A stretch of DNA of 64,000 nt from Rhynchopus euleeides (lineage: Eukaryota; Euglenozoa; Diplonemea; Diplonemida; Diplonemidae). This document shows positions 34,651 through 46,509 of this stretch, in pieces; position 1 is the first letter of the stretch; each line of letters starts with the position of its first letter. Position numbers and translations under genes: made by a program. Under the pieces are notes generated by a model. That model made no database searches and had not been told where the DNA came from. It was given only the letters and a program-made list of their open reading frames with translations. The DNA is taken from contig OY723307.1 in assembly GCA_963210315.1 (NCBI GenBank), positions 1,240,001-1,304,000 of the forward strand. The letters are read 5' to 3'.

Positions 34651-35250
34651 TCACTGCGCAGGGGCGATGTTGACAGCCCGGAGGGAGACGGTGCACTTCG
34701 GCTCGGAGAACTCGACGGCAAACCTGCCGCAGCGCTGCGCCTCGCGGACAATGCCTGTCTTGCCGTTCAGCCCGGGTGCGAGGACGAGGTTGTGCGTCGT
34801 GACGGAGGAACCGGGCAGCACAAACACCACAGACCGCTTCAGGCTGGAGGAGGCAGCCGACAGCGACGACGCGCTGGAGTCGGAGAACCCCTGCGAGGAC
34901 CCGTCCGCAGAAGGCTCGCTCTCGTCGCCCGAGGCGTAGGACTCCCACATCTTGTTGGCCTCGCCGATGCGGTCCACAGCCTTCGACTTCGCCTTCTTCG
35001 CGTTGGTGATCCAGCTGCGGCTCAGCGACTTCTGCAGCTTCCCGAAGTTGTCACACGCCTCCGTGAGCTCGTGGAACCCCGTCAGGCCCATGTTTGTGAT
35101 CTCCCGGATCAGACTCCTTGCCAGGTCATCGTTCGCAGTGCGTGCGGCACACCGCTTCGTCGCGGTCGCAATCTTCGTGTTGAACTGGTACATCCCCTCC
35201 AGCTCCTGGAGCCACTCCGCAACGCAGACAGCGAAGTTCGGGGTGTGCAT
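34651..35250 (-). CDS. Small two-part protein, paralogue of the gene at 62.9-63.5 kb (function unknown)
   Basis: 199 residues from the Met at 35250 (MHTPNFAVCVAEWLQELEGM), preceded on the coding strand by a pyrimidine tract. The N-terminal ~95 residues look helical and share W-L-x-E-L, the L-G/M-G-L-x-G-F-H-x-L-T block and L-Q-x-x-L-S-x-x-W with the paralogue. A Ser/acidic linker follows (SYASGDESEPSADG). The C-terminal ~45 residues (GLNGKTGIVREA...GRFAVEFSEPKC...LRAVNIAP) match a short beta-type module, N-G-[RK]-x-G...G-R-[FY]-x-V...L-x-x-x-N-[LI]-x-P, that I know from many algal and protist proteins. In the last 38 aligned residues 23 are identical to the paralogue. The frame is GC-rich, unlike the flanks. 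It is likely a real gene; it may be host-derived or part of an unseen mobile unit. Confidence 0.72.
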   Translation of the reverse strand: MHTPNFAVCVAEWLQELEGMYQFNTKIATATKRCAARTANDDLARSLIREITNMGLTGFHELTEACDNFGKLQKSLSRSWITNAKKAKSKAVDRIGEANKMWESYASGDESEPSADGSSQGFSDSSASSLSAASSSLKRSVVFVLPGSSVTTHNLVLAPGLNGKTGIVREAQRCGRFAVEFSEPKCTVSLRAVNIAPAQ

Positions 35251-36004
35251 TGTGAAAAGGAGCGCGAGAGAGAGAGAGAGTTACGGGTGGTGAGTGTGGT
35301 GTTGGGTTGAGGGTCGCCTTGTCTGTTTGTCCGGATAAGGGAGGGGGAGGTCACAAACAGAAGCAAACAGGCAACTGAGGTACTGTTGGTGTTGCTGTTG
35401 ACAGCCTTTCTGGGAAGAAGGGGGGAAAGGCTGGGGTGGTAGGACTGGTTGTGTGGGGATGTGTTGAATATCAACAGGTCTGTCGGGGAGGGGTGTGCGT
35501 GCATGTGGTGGCGCTGGGGTTGGGACGCAGGCTGTGGAAACGCGGAGGTGGGTGAGGCGGGGTGCATTTGGCAAGGGACATCACAAGGGCAAGGGAATGG
35601 GGGCGGGGGTGGGTAGGAAGTTCTGCCCTTTCTTTTTCTTTTTTTTGCCGTCTGCCAACCGCCAACAACAGATCTCCTTCGCTTCTTTTTTTTTGTCGAA
35701 TTGGCCTGCCTAAAATCCACACACTCACCAGTGGTCGCGCTAAATATTGGAAAAATCTCCCAAAATTTGGAAATCGGGAGCGAAAAAACGTACCTGAAAA
35801 AGGGGCTCGTTTTTGGGCGGGGAAACCGCGTTTCGTTGCATTTCCGAGCCTCGCCCGGATCGTAGTGGGGTCATTTTGAAAAAATGGGCTTGTTTGAAGA
35901 CACTCAAATTTTCCGTCCTGGTTGTCTCTACAGCATGTGATCAGTAACAACCCGGGCTAGGGGTCAGGCACCTGCTCGGAAAGCAGGGACGGGAGTTCCC
36001 CACT
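35251..36004. other. Non-coding stretch upstream of the small gene
   Basis: Contains a (CT)n-like tract on the gene strand next to the start (35267-35281). No other gene recognised. Confidence 0.55.
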
Positions 36005-36183
36005 CAGCTCAACTGCCAACAACGCCACCAAGTAGGCAAACATGTGCCAGCTTGAGTGCCACCCCTGATACGGCGAGGGTGTAGCCTGTTCAAGACACTG
36101 ATGCCAGCACTGGACGTGGGGACCCCACGAAGCATGTTGTATGTGAAACCTCGTGCACACGCTGTAGTGCTGCACACGCTATA

Positions 36184-36456
36184 CAGGGGGGTCTGGGGGG
36201 CGGAGCCCCCCAGCCGCCGGAGGCCACGGTAGTGAGTATCTGTTCCTTGCGCCGTAGTGGGAGCGCGTGGGAGTTGCGGGCGTACAGATTCTGTGTGAGT
36301 TGGATGCGTCCTCCTGAGGCTACTGAGAGTGGCCTGGGTCCCATTCGCTGATGTGAACCCAAAGGACTTGGCTACAAGACAGGCACGCGCTGCAGCCGAG
36401 TGATACAGGGGGCGGAGCCCCCCAGCCGCCGGAGGCCACGGTAGTGAACATCTGTT
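36184..36456. repeat. Two GC hairpin modules (copies e and f) with shared spacer
   Basis: Hairpin modules at 36184-36245 and 36407-36456, separated by the same kind of spacer (gcgggcgtacagattctgtg) as in the elements at 11.4, 44.2 and 46.5 kb, and followed by the 32730-type sequence in reverse. Probably a further non-autonomous element. Its ends were not found. Confidence 0.75.
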
Positions 36457-36832
36457 CCGAGCTGAACTCGTGTGGATCACTCCCACATCAGGTCGGAGCC
36501 CAGTGCTGCGCGGGAAGCAGTCACTCGGTAGGGAAGGCAAAAGGGGTGCTGAGAGTTTCATGCAAAGCGATGCTTGTGGAAGTTTGGGAACGGCGAACCT
36601 CAGGGCGTGAAGAGCAGCAGCCATCAAGGCCACTCACCCACCCCCACCACCCACCCCCGCCCCGCGGGGCCCATTTTTTTCTCTCCCCGTCTCTGCCTTC
36701 TTTTGAATATTTGAGATCCGTGCGAAACGCCATGGGGTCACTTTCATTTTTTTGGTGCACTTTTTTCATACTGAATTGGGGTACCAAAACTTTTCAAGTT
36801 GTGGACAAATCCCTGTTTGCAAATAAAAAACG
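36457..36832. other. Non-coding spacer
   Basis: Runs on from the reverse match of 32730-32797 (to about 36530) into unique sequence. No gene. Confidence 0.5.
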
Positions 36833-36834
36833 TA

Positions 36835-37198
36835 CCTGGGACCCCCCGTGTATAAGTCCCCCCCCCTTACCCCCGTGTTTAAGTCCCCCCCTGGGGGTCT
36901 GGCAGGGGGGGGACTTAAACACAGGGGGACCTAAACACGGGGGTGGGCTGGTCTGGAGGGTCATCAGGTGGCCCCTAGGCCCTCCAGGTGCTGTCAGAGT
37001 CGAAAAGTGGGGTGCCAAAAGTCCATCCGGACCGGAATTACCCCCCTACGACAGCAGAGGAAGAGGTCTTCTTGGTCTCCACTGTGCCACCCCCGTGTTT
37101 AAGCCCCCCCCGTGTTTAGGTCCGCCCCCCCCGTGTTTAAGTCCCCCCCGGCCGAAAATCGCCTCTAGGGGGGGGACTTAAACACGGGGGGTCCCAGG
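36835..37198. mobile_element. Small TA-flanked inverted-repeat element with GTGTTTAAGTCCCCC arrays
   Basis: Ends CCTGGGACCCCCCGTGT and its complement; TA directly outside both (36833-36834 and 37199-37200). Each arm holds two to three repeats of CCCCGTGTTTAAGTCCCCCC. The centre is ~150 bp of unique sequence. No coding potential. Confidence 0.72.
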
Positions 37199-37200
37199 TA

Positions 37201-40200
37201 CCTCAAAAAAGCGTCGAAAATGCCGGGAGTAGGGAGTGAAGTTAGCGCGACCACTGACACTCACATACGTGAATACTTTTTTTTCAGTCGTGTAGAACAC
37301 ACCGAGCGCACCATCTCTCTTGCTGTGATCTCCACTGCAGATACATGCACATAACAGACACACCCATCCCCTGTCAAACGATCGACGTTTTTCACTTGGC
37401 AAAAAATATAGCTGGAGTCGTGCAGGATCATTCGTGAAGAAATACGAAAGGTAAACGAGAAAAAGTTTTTCGTTGATCGCACGACACACACAGAAAATTT
37501 TGCCTGCGGAAGTGTTGGTGTGTGATTGGCAGGCGCATAAGACTGTGTGTGACGGCAAGCACCTAGCACTTCCCCTATCGCTGCATTTCCGCCTGACAAG
37601 TACCTTGTTGGAAGAAAAAAAAAGCAACAACAACACCAACACCCTATACACCCGCTTTCCCCCATTTCAAGTTCTATTTTATCTTGCAACGTCTTCTGCC
37701 TCCACCCGACAGAAGCAATTGGCTTTTTGCTGGGGAGGGGGTGTGTTGTGTTCGTGGGGGAGGGGTGGGGAGTGCTGACAAGGACGTGTTGAGACACAAG
37801 GCGTCGAGGTGCCTCTGCGCTCTCGCTGCCTCTCCCCCCCCTCTCTCTCCATCTCTGTGTCAAAACTGTGGCAAGTGTATCACCTGAACTGTTTGCAGAG
37901 AGGGTGAGACGGGAGAGATCGGGCATCGCCTTTGAGTAAATATATAGATGTTCCTGGCACGGCGGGGCCTGTGCGCTTCATGTCGGTCTGCAGATGCTGC
38001 ATCGAGGGGCCAGTGCAGCAGGTTCTACTTTTCTTTGTTTATGCGGTCTCTACTTTCCGGTTGTTCTGTTGAGAACGGAAGGGTGGGGCGCTCTGTTCGC
38101 CAGAAGATGTTCGACTCTCGAAGGATAAGGCAACCTTGTTCCTTTTTTTTTTAAAAAAACAAGACATCGCCCCCCACCACCCCCCCTCCTTGTCCATTAC
38201 GTCATATTTTTTGCACCCCACACTCAGTGCGGGGGCGGCTGCGGGGGGAGGGGGGGCGCGAGGGGGGGAGGAAGTAAAGTGTCGCTTGTCAGGACGCACC
38301 CAGAAGGCAGAAAAGGATGCATGCGTGTGTGTGGAAGTGGCAACGCATGAACCAAAGAAGACAAAATGGGATCTGACAGCATAGCTTTCGATTTTTTTCC
38401 CCCCCCCGTAGAGAGGCGGCGTGGGGTCGTGTGTATCAATCATGCCTGGGAGGGGAGGGGAGAGGGGGGGGGGGGCGGTGCGGACAAGGTTCGGACAAAA
38501 CAACGAACGCAACTCCAAGCCGTATCCAATGCGGGAAAAAAAACGAGGGTTTTTTTCTTGGAAGGGCCATGGCGTGGCATTCATTATCACGGTCGGAAGC
38601 CACCGCAGCGGCGGGTGAACCTTGGAGTCGGCTGAGAAGCCATCACAGCCAACCTTTTGACATGAAGAAAATAGAACAGCTTAATCAGCTCTCGCAAGCC
38701 CTTGGTGTTGAAGTGTGGAAAGAAGAGGCTATCCCTAACCGAGGGCGCGTGCTGCGAGGGACAGCTGCACGGGCTTAGGGGGGGGGGGGGGAGCGGGGGA
38801 AGGATTTTTGATAGATGTATGTTATTTTTTTTGCCAATCCAACATCAGCTGAACGGGAGGTGGGAGGAGGGGGGGGGGGAAGGGAGGCTTCGGGCTCCGA
38901 GGGTCTGTCAAAGAGACCCAGGCACCTCGCGGGTGTTCTTTGGAAGCCAGCCGGTGCGGCAGCAACGTCTAAGAAACCTCAGGCACCCCTGGATAAAGGT
39001 GAATGCGGTCGGCGGACATCCCTCCTCAGAGGCGTTGGTTCCCCCACCCTTTGTGAGCTCAGGTATGCCGATGCAAAAAAAAGACTTTGGAGTTGTGTTG
39101 TTTGTTTGTTCGTTCGAACAGTGCCTGCGAGGTGCATGTGTGCAGGTATACCGAGTCTTTTTTTAGTTAGAAAAAAAGCACGTTGTTCTGCCAAAAAAAC
39201 ATTAAAAAAACCGGTCAACTCTTGAACTGATTTTGACAAGCGAGAGGGGGGGGGGGGGAAGAAAAGGCGGCGAAGTGGCAGAGGCAAGGTGCGAGAGACC
39301 TGGGGGGGACAGTAGAGTGTCATGTTTGTTTGGTTGGGTAAGGCGAAGGGGATTGGGCGAGAGGGGGAAGGCGGCATTCGTGTGCCCTCACTAGCGGGTC
39401 GGTGGTTCAGAGCTGCGATGGCTAGTGGTGGAGGGAGGGGGGGGGGAAGGGAAGAGGGGGGGGGGGGTGTGTGGTTTGGTGTCCTGTGGCTGGCGGAGAG
39501 ACACGTGTTTTGGAGCAAAACACCCGTGCGCACTGCACCACTCACACGCATTCCCACAAATGGCTGAAAAATAGGAAATCGTACCCCCTTCCCCTTTCTG
39601 GGAGAAACACCCTGTCCAGCAAATGGAAAAGACACCATCACCCGGACTGATTTTTGTTTTTCTTTTCTCTTTTCGTTGAGCGCACACTTGTGTGTGTTTC
39701 TGTCTCAAGGCGGTGTTGATCCAAAAATAAAAGGCTCAAGCCGTACGATTTCCCCTTCGCTACTCCGCGACTTCGCTCCGCTTTTGTCGCTCGTAACTAG
39801 AAAAGGGGAAGAAACAACAAAAGGGGTGTGGGAGGGGGTGGAGGGTGAGGCTAATCCATCTTCGCATTGATTTTTGGCATCGACGACCACCAGCCTGCGG
39901 AGAGGCAGTTTGTCATGCACAATGATGCCAAGGCGTATACAGGACTCACCTCACGGTGAGGAGAGAAGTCGTTTTTTGATCGTGGTGGCACAAAATTATG
40001 ATTCGTGGACCTGGTGGAGATCGGCGCAGTGTCTTTGCAGGCTTCCCGAGAGGCTTCCCCCCGGGGAGTTGCTGGCATCGACACAACGGAGAGGCTGCAC
40101 AGACAGTGCAACTCCCATGCATGGTATGGGCATGGAAAGTGCCCTTCAGGACTGAACGGCACGTTTCCTCACAAAAAAATCGTATGCGTAAAAAACATGG

Positions 40201-42255
40201 CGGGGGAATAACAGAAATGGCGGTGCGATTCGGGCGCGGGAACACGCCCGTGGCGTGCGGAGCTGTTCTTTGGCATCCCCACGGGGGAAGAGCTTACTCA
40301 AGCAACAGACACGAGATGGTCACCGCTCTGCGGTCAAACCCAGCACAACTTGCCGGGCGACTCAGCTCCCAGTCTCGGATTGGTTCGTATTTGCCGAAGG
40401 GTTCGAAGGTAGAAATATTGAATTCGCTGGCAATAGGAGGGGGACAGCCATCCTCCACGCCCACCCCCCCCCCCCTCACCCCAAACGACACACGCTACTG
40501 CGCCCGAGAGGGGGGAGGGGAGGGGGGGAGGGATAAACAGAAGTCCTCCTCAATGGGGTCGGGGGGGGGGGGGGGGTATCCGGCACACACGGTGTTGCCA
40601 GGCACCGTATTCCCTTTTACGGGTATGATTTGTTTATTGCCGACCGTGAAACCTCACCCCTCCCCCCCCCGTTGTGTGCAACAGTTGGTTTTTTTCTATC
40701 CACAGCTTGGTATGCGTGAAAGAAAAGTAAAAAAAAATATGGAAAAAAAGCACACACCCACACCCGCGCCCTGTCCTACGGAAATAAAGGGCAGGGAGGG
40801 TGGGGTGAGGAAAATACAATCACTGAAGAACGGCAGAAGAGGAGCCTGGCAGGTCCCGCAGACATATTTTTTCAGGAAACTCCCCCAGCATCCGCACCCC
40901 CCTGCTACCGGGAGACGCGGTGAGAGAGCAGCTCGCAAGACGTCTCTTCCGAACGATTTTGTTGGAGCTACTGTTGGGCGTGGTTTCTGCCTAGATGGCA
41001 GCCGATATGAGGGGATGCTGTTCCAGTTGATAGCCCAACACCCCCTTGCCACGCCTGGTCTAAATTCCAGGCCCCCTTTTTTTGTTTGAGGGGGCAAGAA
41101 TTCGTCGAGAGCTGTCAAGAAGAAATAAAACGTTTGACAGGACTCTGTCTGTCGCTACAACTTCCTGGGGATGCCCTGTCCCGTATAAGGGCTGTCGGAC
41201 GTCTCTCACAGATTTGCCCCTGCTGGTGTGCTGGAGGTTTAAAAAAAACGCTCTCTCCACACATCAGCAACGGCCTGTAGTATACTTTGTAGGCGTGTCA
41301 AAAAAAAATCCAAGCAAGCTCGTGGTTCGGTTGTTTTATTCCATTGCTGTGTCAAACATAAAGCAGCCCCCGCAACCCTCCCTCTCCCCACCCTCCCTTC
41401 GCCGCAGCTCGTATTTTAGGACAAAAACAATGCGCATTTCCGCAACCCTGCCATTTTTCACTGGCAAGGCGCGTCATGCATTTTTGCCAAGAGATCTGCA
41501 AAGCCAAGAGGGTGAGCCAATCAGGGGGAGGGGGGTGGGGGCAAGGCCCAAGGTGCCCTCCAGTTCCTCACACACACAACACAGGCTGTGTGAGGAGGCG
41601 ATTAAGGTAGTCCGGTTGGTGGGGCAATTCCAGTGGTGTGAGGCGCAGACGCACCGAACCACTAATTTTGTTGCCAATTTTTTTCCCGGATGGGGGAGAG
41701 AAGAGGAGAGTAACCGTGCAGATGTCTTTTTTTTTGGCATCGAAGACCAGACTTTTGACGTGTTCTGTTTGTTTTGTTTTGGATGCCGGCAATCCCAAGC
41801 AAACTTGACCAGCCCTTTTTACGCACTTCTTCTTTGAGATTTTGGATGATCTTTTTTTTGCTGGGGTGGGAGGGGGGAGGGGGGGGAAGGAGAAGAAGGC
41901 GGAGACGGGGCGCCGCCGCTGATTTAGCCTTTGTAATTTTCATTCCGAGGAGGGTGCACACATCTCATAGAGGTTCAGAGGGATCTAGATCCCCCTGCCC
42001 CCCCTCAGCGATGCCCGTCTGGGGGGAGGGGGGCAACGGAAACGGATGCACAGCCTTTCTTCGGATCACGTTTTAGTCCGGGGTGGGAGAGGGCGGAGTG
42101 GCAAATGCCTCTCTTACCATGCATGCCAAACTGTGTCAGTGTGGCACCTTATTGCTGTTGTTTAGGAGCCGGCTCACTCTTCTGAACACTTCTGGGGCCA
42201 AAGGAAAGGCACATCGCCTCCCACTCCGCCCTGCCCCCCCCCCTCCCCACCCCTG
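37201..42255. other. Long non-coding stretch, no gene recognised
   Basis: G runs are frequent (38460-38475, 38779-38792, 39247-39259, 39458-39468, 40561-40576). A ~75-bp segment at 37554-37625 recurs near 44070-44140. Around 39886-39960 a minus-strand reading RLGIIVHDKLPLRR faintly recalls the LINE motif LGIIVDDECTF, but it is too short to call. The 363-codon frame at 39998-41089 has no motifs and conflicts with frames on the other strand. Confidence 0.5.
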
Positions 42256-42299
42256 CACGGTGGGATCTTGTAAATTTTACATGTATAACTACAAGTATA

Positions 42300-42632
42300 T
42301 ACCGTATACGTAAATATTTTGGAACGTAAATATTATGGAACGTAAATATTATGGAACGCTGGTGGGTTGGCGTTCCAGATTTTTTTCGTTCCATAATATT
42401 TACAGGGCTTTCTGCGACTCGGGGACTTGGACCAGGTGATCGGACGGCGTACAGAGTCCCTGACGGGACCTACTCGTGCACTTTTCGCGCGATTCCTGAC
42501 GCAAGCCGTCCTCACCACCGAGTCCCCAACTGGCCCTGTAAATATTTTGGAACGTAAATATTATGGAACGGACCGGCCAAAAATGGGCCCGTTCCATAAT
42601 ATTTACGTTCCATAATATTTACGTATACGGTA
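42300..42632. mobile_element. Nested foldback element, TACCGTATACGTAAATATT ends
   Basis: Inverted ends TACCGTATACGTAAATATT; arms built from repeats of CGTAAATATTATGGAA; a ~140-bp unique core (42403-42540, agggctttctgcgactcgg...). Comparison with 10226-10855 shows it inserted in the acaagtata/catgtatt context. Confidence 0.8.
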
Positions 42633-43063
42633 CATGTATTATACATGTATAATACTTGCATGTCAACTATTATACATGTATAATACATGTATATGCCTGA
42701 AATATACATGTAAAATACATGTATATCAAGTAAAAATACAAGTATAATACTTGCATGTCAACTATTATACATGTATTTTTACTTGATATACATGTATTTT
42801 ACATGTATATTTCAGGCATATACATGTATTTTACATGTATAATACTTGTCATGCAAGTATTATACATGTAAAATACTTGCATGACAAGTAAAATACTTGC
42901 ATGCAAGTAAAATACATGTATTTTACTTGCATGCAAGTATTTTACTTGTCATGCAAGTATTATACATGTATTTTACTTGTCATGCAAGTATTTTACATGT
43001 AAAATACATGTATATGCCTGAAATATACATGTAAAATACATGTATATCAAGTAAAAATACATG

Positions 43064-43727
43064 TACCGTATACGTAAATATTTTGGAACGTAAATATTAT
43101 GGAACGTAAATATTATGGAACGTAAATATTTTGGAACGCTGGTGGGTTGGCGTTCCAGATTGTTTTCGTTCCATAATACCGTATACGTAAATATTTTGGA
43201 ACGTAAATATTATGGAACGTAAATATTATGGAACGCTGGTGGGTTGGCGTTCCAGATTTTTTTCGTTCCATAATATTTACAGGGCTTTCTGCGACTCGGG
43301 GACTTGGACCAGGTGATCGGACGGCGTACAGAGTCCCTGACGGGACCTACTCGTGCACTTTTCGCGCGATTCCTGACGCAAGCCGTCCTCACCACCGAGT
43401 CCCCAACTGGCCCTGTAAATATTTTGGAACGTAAATATTATGAAACGGACCGGCCAAAAATGGGCCCGTTCCATAATATTTACGTATACGGTATTTACAG
43501 GGCTTTCTGCGACTCGGGGACTTGGACCAGGTGATCGGACGGCATACAGAGTCCCTGACGGGACCTACTCGTGCACTTTTCGTGCGATTCCTGAGGCAAG
43601 CCATCCTCACCACTGAGTCCCCAACTGGCCCTGTAAATATTTTGGAACGTAAATATTATGGAACGGACCGGGCAAAAATGGGCCCGTTCCATAATATTTA
43701 CGTTCCATAATATTTACGTATACGGTA
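43064..43727. mobile_element. Nested cluster of TACCGTATACG elements
   Basis: Two or three overlapping copies, one inside another (internal ends near 43177 and 43494), with two more copies of the same 140-bp core (about 43285-43420 and 43495-43640), differing from the first by a few bases. Copies have inserted into their own kind. Confidence 0.75.
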
Positions 43728-44069
43728 TAATAGTTGACATGCAAGTATTATACTTGTATTTTTACTTGATATACATGTATTTTACATGTATATTTCAGGC
43801 ATATACATGTATTATACATGTATAATAGTTGACATGCAAGTATTATACATGTATAATACATGTATATACTTGTAGTTATACATGTAAAATTTACAAGATC
43901 CCACCGTGTGCGATTTGGCAGTGATAACAACAAGCGTGCTACTACAACCTGTCTCAGGTCACAGTAAAAAGGACTGTTGGCAGCGCAACTGTCACGCACA
44001 TTTGACCCAGCCCCTGGAGGAGGGGTGTGGGAGGTAGCGGGAGGGGCGTGAGAAACTACAGCCTCCTGG

Positions 44070-44145
44070 GGGCAAGCACTTCTAGCACTTGCCCCCATCG
44101 CTGCATTTTCCGCCTTGACAACCGTACCTTGTTGGGAGAAAATAA
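44070..44145. repeat. Short dispersed repeat shared with 37554-37625
   Basis: Shared words gcaagcac, tagcactt, cccatcgctgcatttt/ccctatcgctgcatttc and accttgttgg. Nature unknown. Confidence 0.6.
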
Positions 44146-44191
44146 AATTGCATATAACTCCTCACGGCGCCGTTGCAGTATGGCCCACCAC

Positions 44192-45376
44192 CAGGCCTGG
44201 GCGGGGAACGAGCCCTTTTTCCAGGTTTTTTGGGTCGGGGAACCAGGTTTTTTCTAAGAATTTTTACAAGGGAATTTTTGCTCGCCCCCCCACAGTTTCC
44301 AGGCGCGTGCCCGTCAGGCGGGACTTTTTCTCTGATTTCTCTCCGCGTCATCATTGACAGCTCTCGAGTGATGCCCAGAGATGCTTGCGGCAGAGAGTGC
44401 CCCTCATGCGCGTTACAGCTGAAAATGAATGAGGATCATCTGGCACTCGTTCTCATCGGGGGTTGTGCTCCGCAGGGACTCAATACACCTTGGCACTCTC
44501 GCAGGGCTGGACATGCCAGCAGCTGGAGGACAGTTACAAAGCTGCCCCCGACGCCACCCACCTGCTGGCCCCTTCAGGTCTGAAAGCCCAAAAGCTCCCG
44601 GGGATTTTGCAGTGGTGCGCACCATATTCAGCGCAGGGTGATCTCTCCGATTTTCCAAAACTGCTGGTTTACGGGTTTGGGGAACGGTCGTCGGCAGACC
44701 GTTGAAATGCCCGTGTTAGCAAGGCACACTCACGTTTCAGGTAGCGTGTCGCGTGTCACGCATGTCGCGAACGCGGCAAGTGTACTTCCCAGGTGGGGAA
44801 GCCCGACCTCCTGTCCGATGTCAGTCAGGCTTCGAAGAAGCGCTTCATGGATGCGGCGCTGACCCGGGGAAGTGAGATAGATGGACGGGCACACGCTACA
44901 TGGGGGGTCTGGGGGGCGGGCGTGAGCCCCCCAGCCGCCGGAGGCCACGGTAGCGAACATCTGTTCGTGTGGGCGTACAGATTCTGTGCGAGTTGGCTGC
45001 GTCCTCAGAGGCGACTGGAGTGGTTGGACCCCGACTTGATGGGATTCGAAGGACTTGAGTACGAGACGTACGCCACAGGGGGGTCTGGGGGGCGGAGCCC
45101 CCCAGCCGCCGGAGGCCACGGTAGTGAACGTCTGGCTCTCCAGTTGGCCAGCAAGGCGAACGGTACGTGGGACAGACTTCCCTTCCATCCTTGTGCGCAC
45201 CCTGTCGACTGGGGAAAACTTAGAAAAAGTTTTTTCCTCTGCGAAACAACCTTAGAAAAAAATTCCCCTAACAAAATTCTTAGAAAAAAACTTTTTTTCC
45301 CCTTACAAAAATTCTTAGAAAAAAAGTTCAGAATCCTGAAAGTGGGGAACAAGCCCCCCAGTTAGGAACAGCCCTG
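44192..45376. mobile_element. hAT-type non-autonomous element, 8-bp target duplication
   Basis: Ends CAGGCCTGGG... and ...AACAGCCCTG; the 8 bases cccaccac lie directly outside both ends (44184-44191 and 45377-45384). Subterminal repeats TTTTTTCTAAGAATTTTT occur in both orientations. The interior has two GC hairpin modules (44897-44967 and 45078-45133) but no transposase. Frames inside are short and lack motifs. Confidence 0.9.
44897..45133. repeat. GC hairpin modules, copies g and h
   Basis: Two direct copies with the shared ~110-bp spacer. The first has a 4-base variation in the hairpin loop (ggcgggcgtgagcccccc). Confidence 0.85.
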
Positions 45377-45384
45377 CCCACCAC

Positions 45385-46509
45385 CGGTTCTTTTTTTTCT
45401 CGCAAAAAACAATACGGGAGGTCAAACATTGAGGAAAATAAAGATCAATAAATCAGAGGGGCAGAGGGACAGAGGGGGGGGACAAACGGAGGTGTCTTCG
45501 AGAGAGCTGGGGGGGGGGGATATTTTATTGGCGTCGACAATCACAAGCAAGCTTGATCAGTCCCACTGGTGTGGGATATTTTTTTGCTTTTTTTCTGCCC
45601 CCCCCCCCCTCCCCCACGCAAGAAGACACCCCTCCCCCACGCCCTCCGTTTCAATCACAAGGGACTGCATGCCAATCACACACCCTCCCCCCTCCCCGCC
45701 AATTTTCGGGTTGAAAGCCGAAGGGCGGGGGGTGGGGTTGGGGGCGATAAATCATGCGCATAACAAAGTATCAACGTATCAGGGGCTAGGCTGAGAGAAA
45801 GGGGCACGTCATGTGGTTAGAAATCAGACGTGCACAGAAGAAAGGGGAGGGAAAAGACGGATGATCGGGGGTGTGGGGAAGGGGGGGGGGGGGCGGGGGG
45901 GCGGTTCGTTTTGTTATTTGCAAGACGAGGAAGGCGGTTCTGCCGATTCCCCCACGAGGGGGCTCGGGTTGATGTGCACGCATACCCTCCCTTTCCTTTG
46001 CTCTTTTATTTTTTTTGCCAAGTTGCCACCACCTGCAGAGAGGGCATGGGGAGGCCGATAGGGAGATGTGTTCGTTTTTCACTTCAAATAAAATCGCATT
46101 TGGTTTTGAGTGTCGGGCCGCGATGCAGCAGGGGTTGTAACGTGCGGAGGAAAGGGGAAATGCACAAAACCGGAACACACGGGGTGGGCCCAGTGCGGCC
46201 GAGAACGGTGAGAACCCCCCATGTGTGCACTTCAGAGCCAAAGGAAGACGACCAACTCAGATGGCAAACAGTCAATTTTGTGACAATCGACCCCCCCCCC
46301 CCATGAATGTGCCCCGGAAACAGGTAACGAGGATTCCGAGCATTTTTCGATTTCCGGGTGCTACTGGGTAATACCCGTTCTCTCTTAGGCCCGGCCTTAC
46401 CCGGTCCCAGTTAACGGGGGCACATCCATGGGAAACTCTGATGCGGATTACAACCAATTTGCGCGTAGGGTCACCCAGAAGACGCTGCATCTTTTTCCGC
46501 GGCTGCGAT
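45385..46509. other. Non-coding stretch between two copies of the same element
   Basis: G and C runs (45473-45482, 45508-45518, 45599-45613, 45880-45900). No gene recognised. Confidence 0.55.

Larger units (their letters stand above)
42256..43908. mobile_element. Palindromic foldback element, copy 2, with nested insertions
   Basis: Ends identical to those of 10226-10855 (CACGGTGGGATCTTG and complement). The TACATGTA-type interior is interrupted at 42300-42632 and 43064-43727 by another inverted-repeat family. As in copy 1, tg follows or precedes the ends (cctg on the left, tgcg on the right). Confidence 0.85.

Noticed and set aside
39886-39960. Possible LINE reverse-transcriptase remnant (RLGIIVHDKLPLRR on the minus strand)
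   Set aside because: Only about a dozen residues resemble the motif and no neighbouring RT motif was found.
39998-41089. 363-codon open frame
   Set aside because: No recognisable domain, biased low-complexity composition, and competing frames on both strands. Stop-poor GC-rich DNA produces such frames here.
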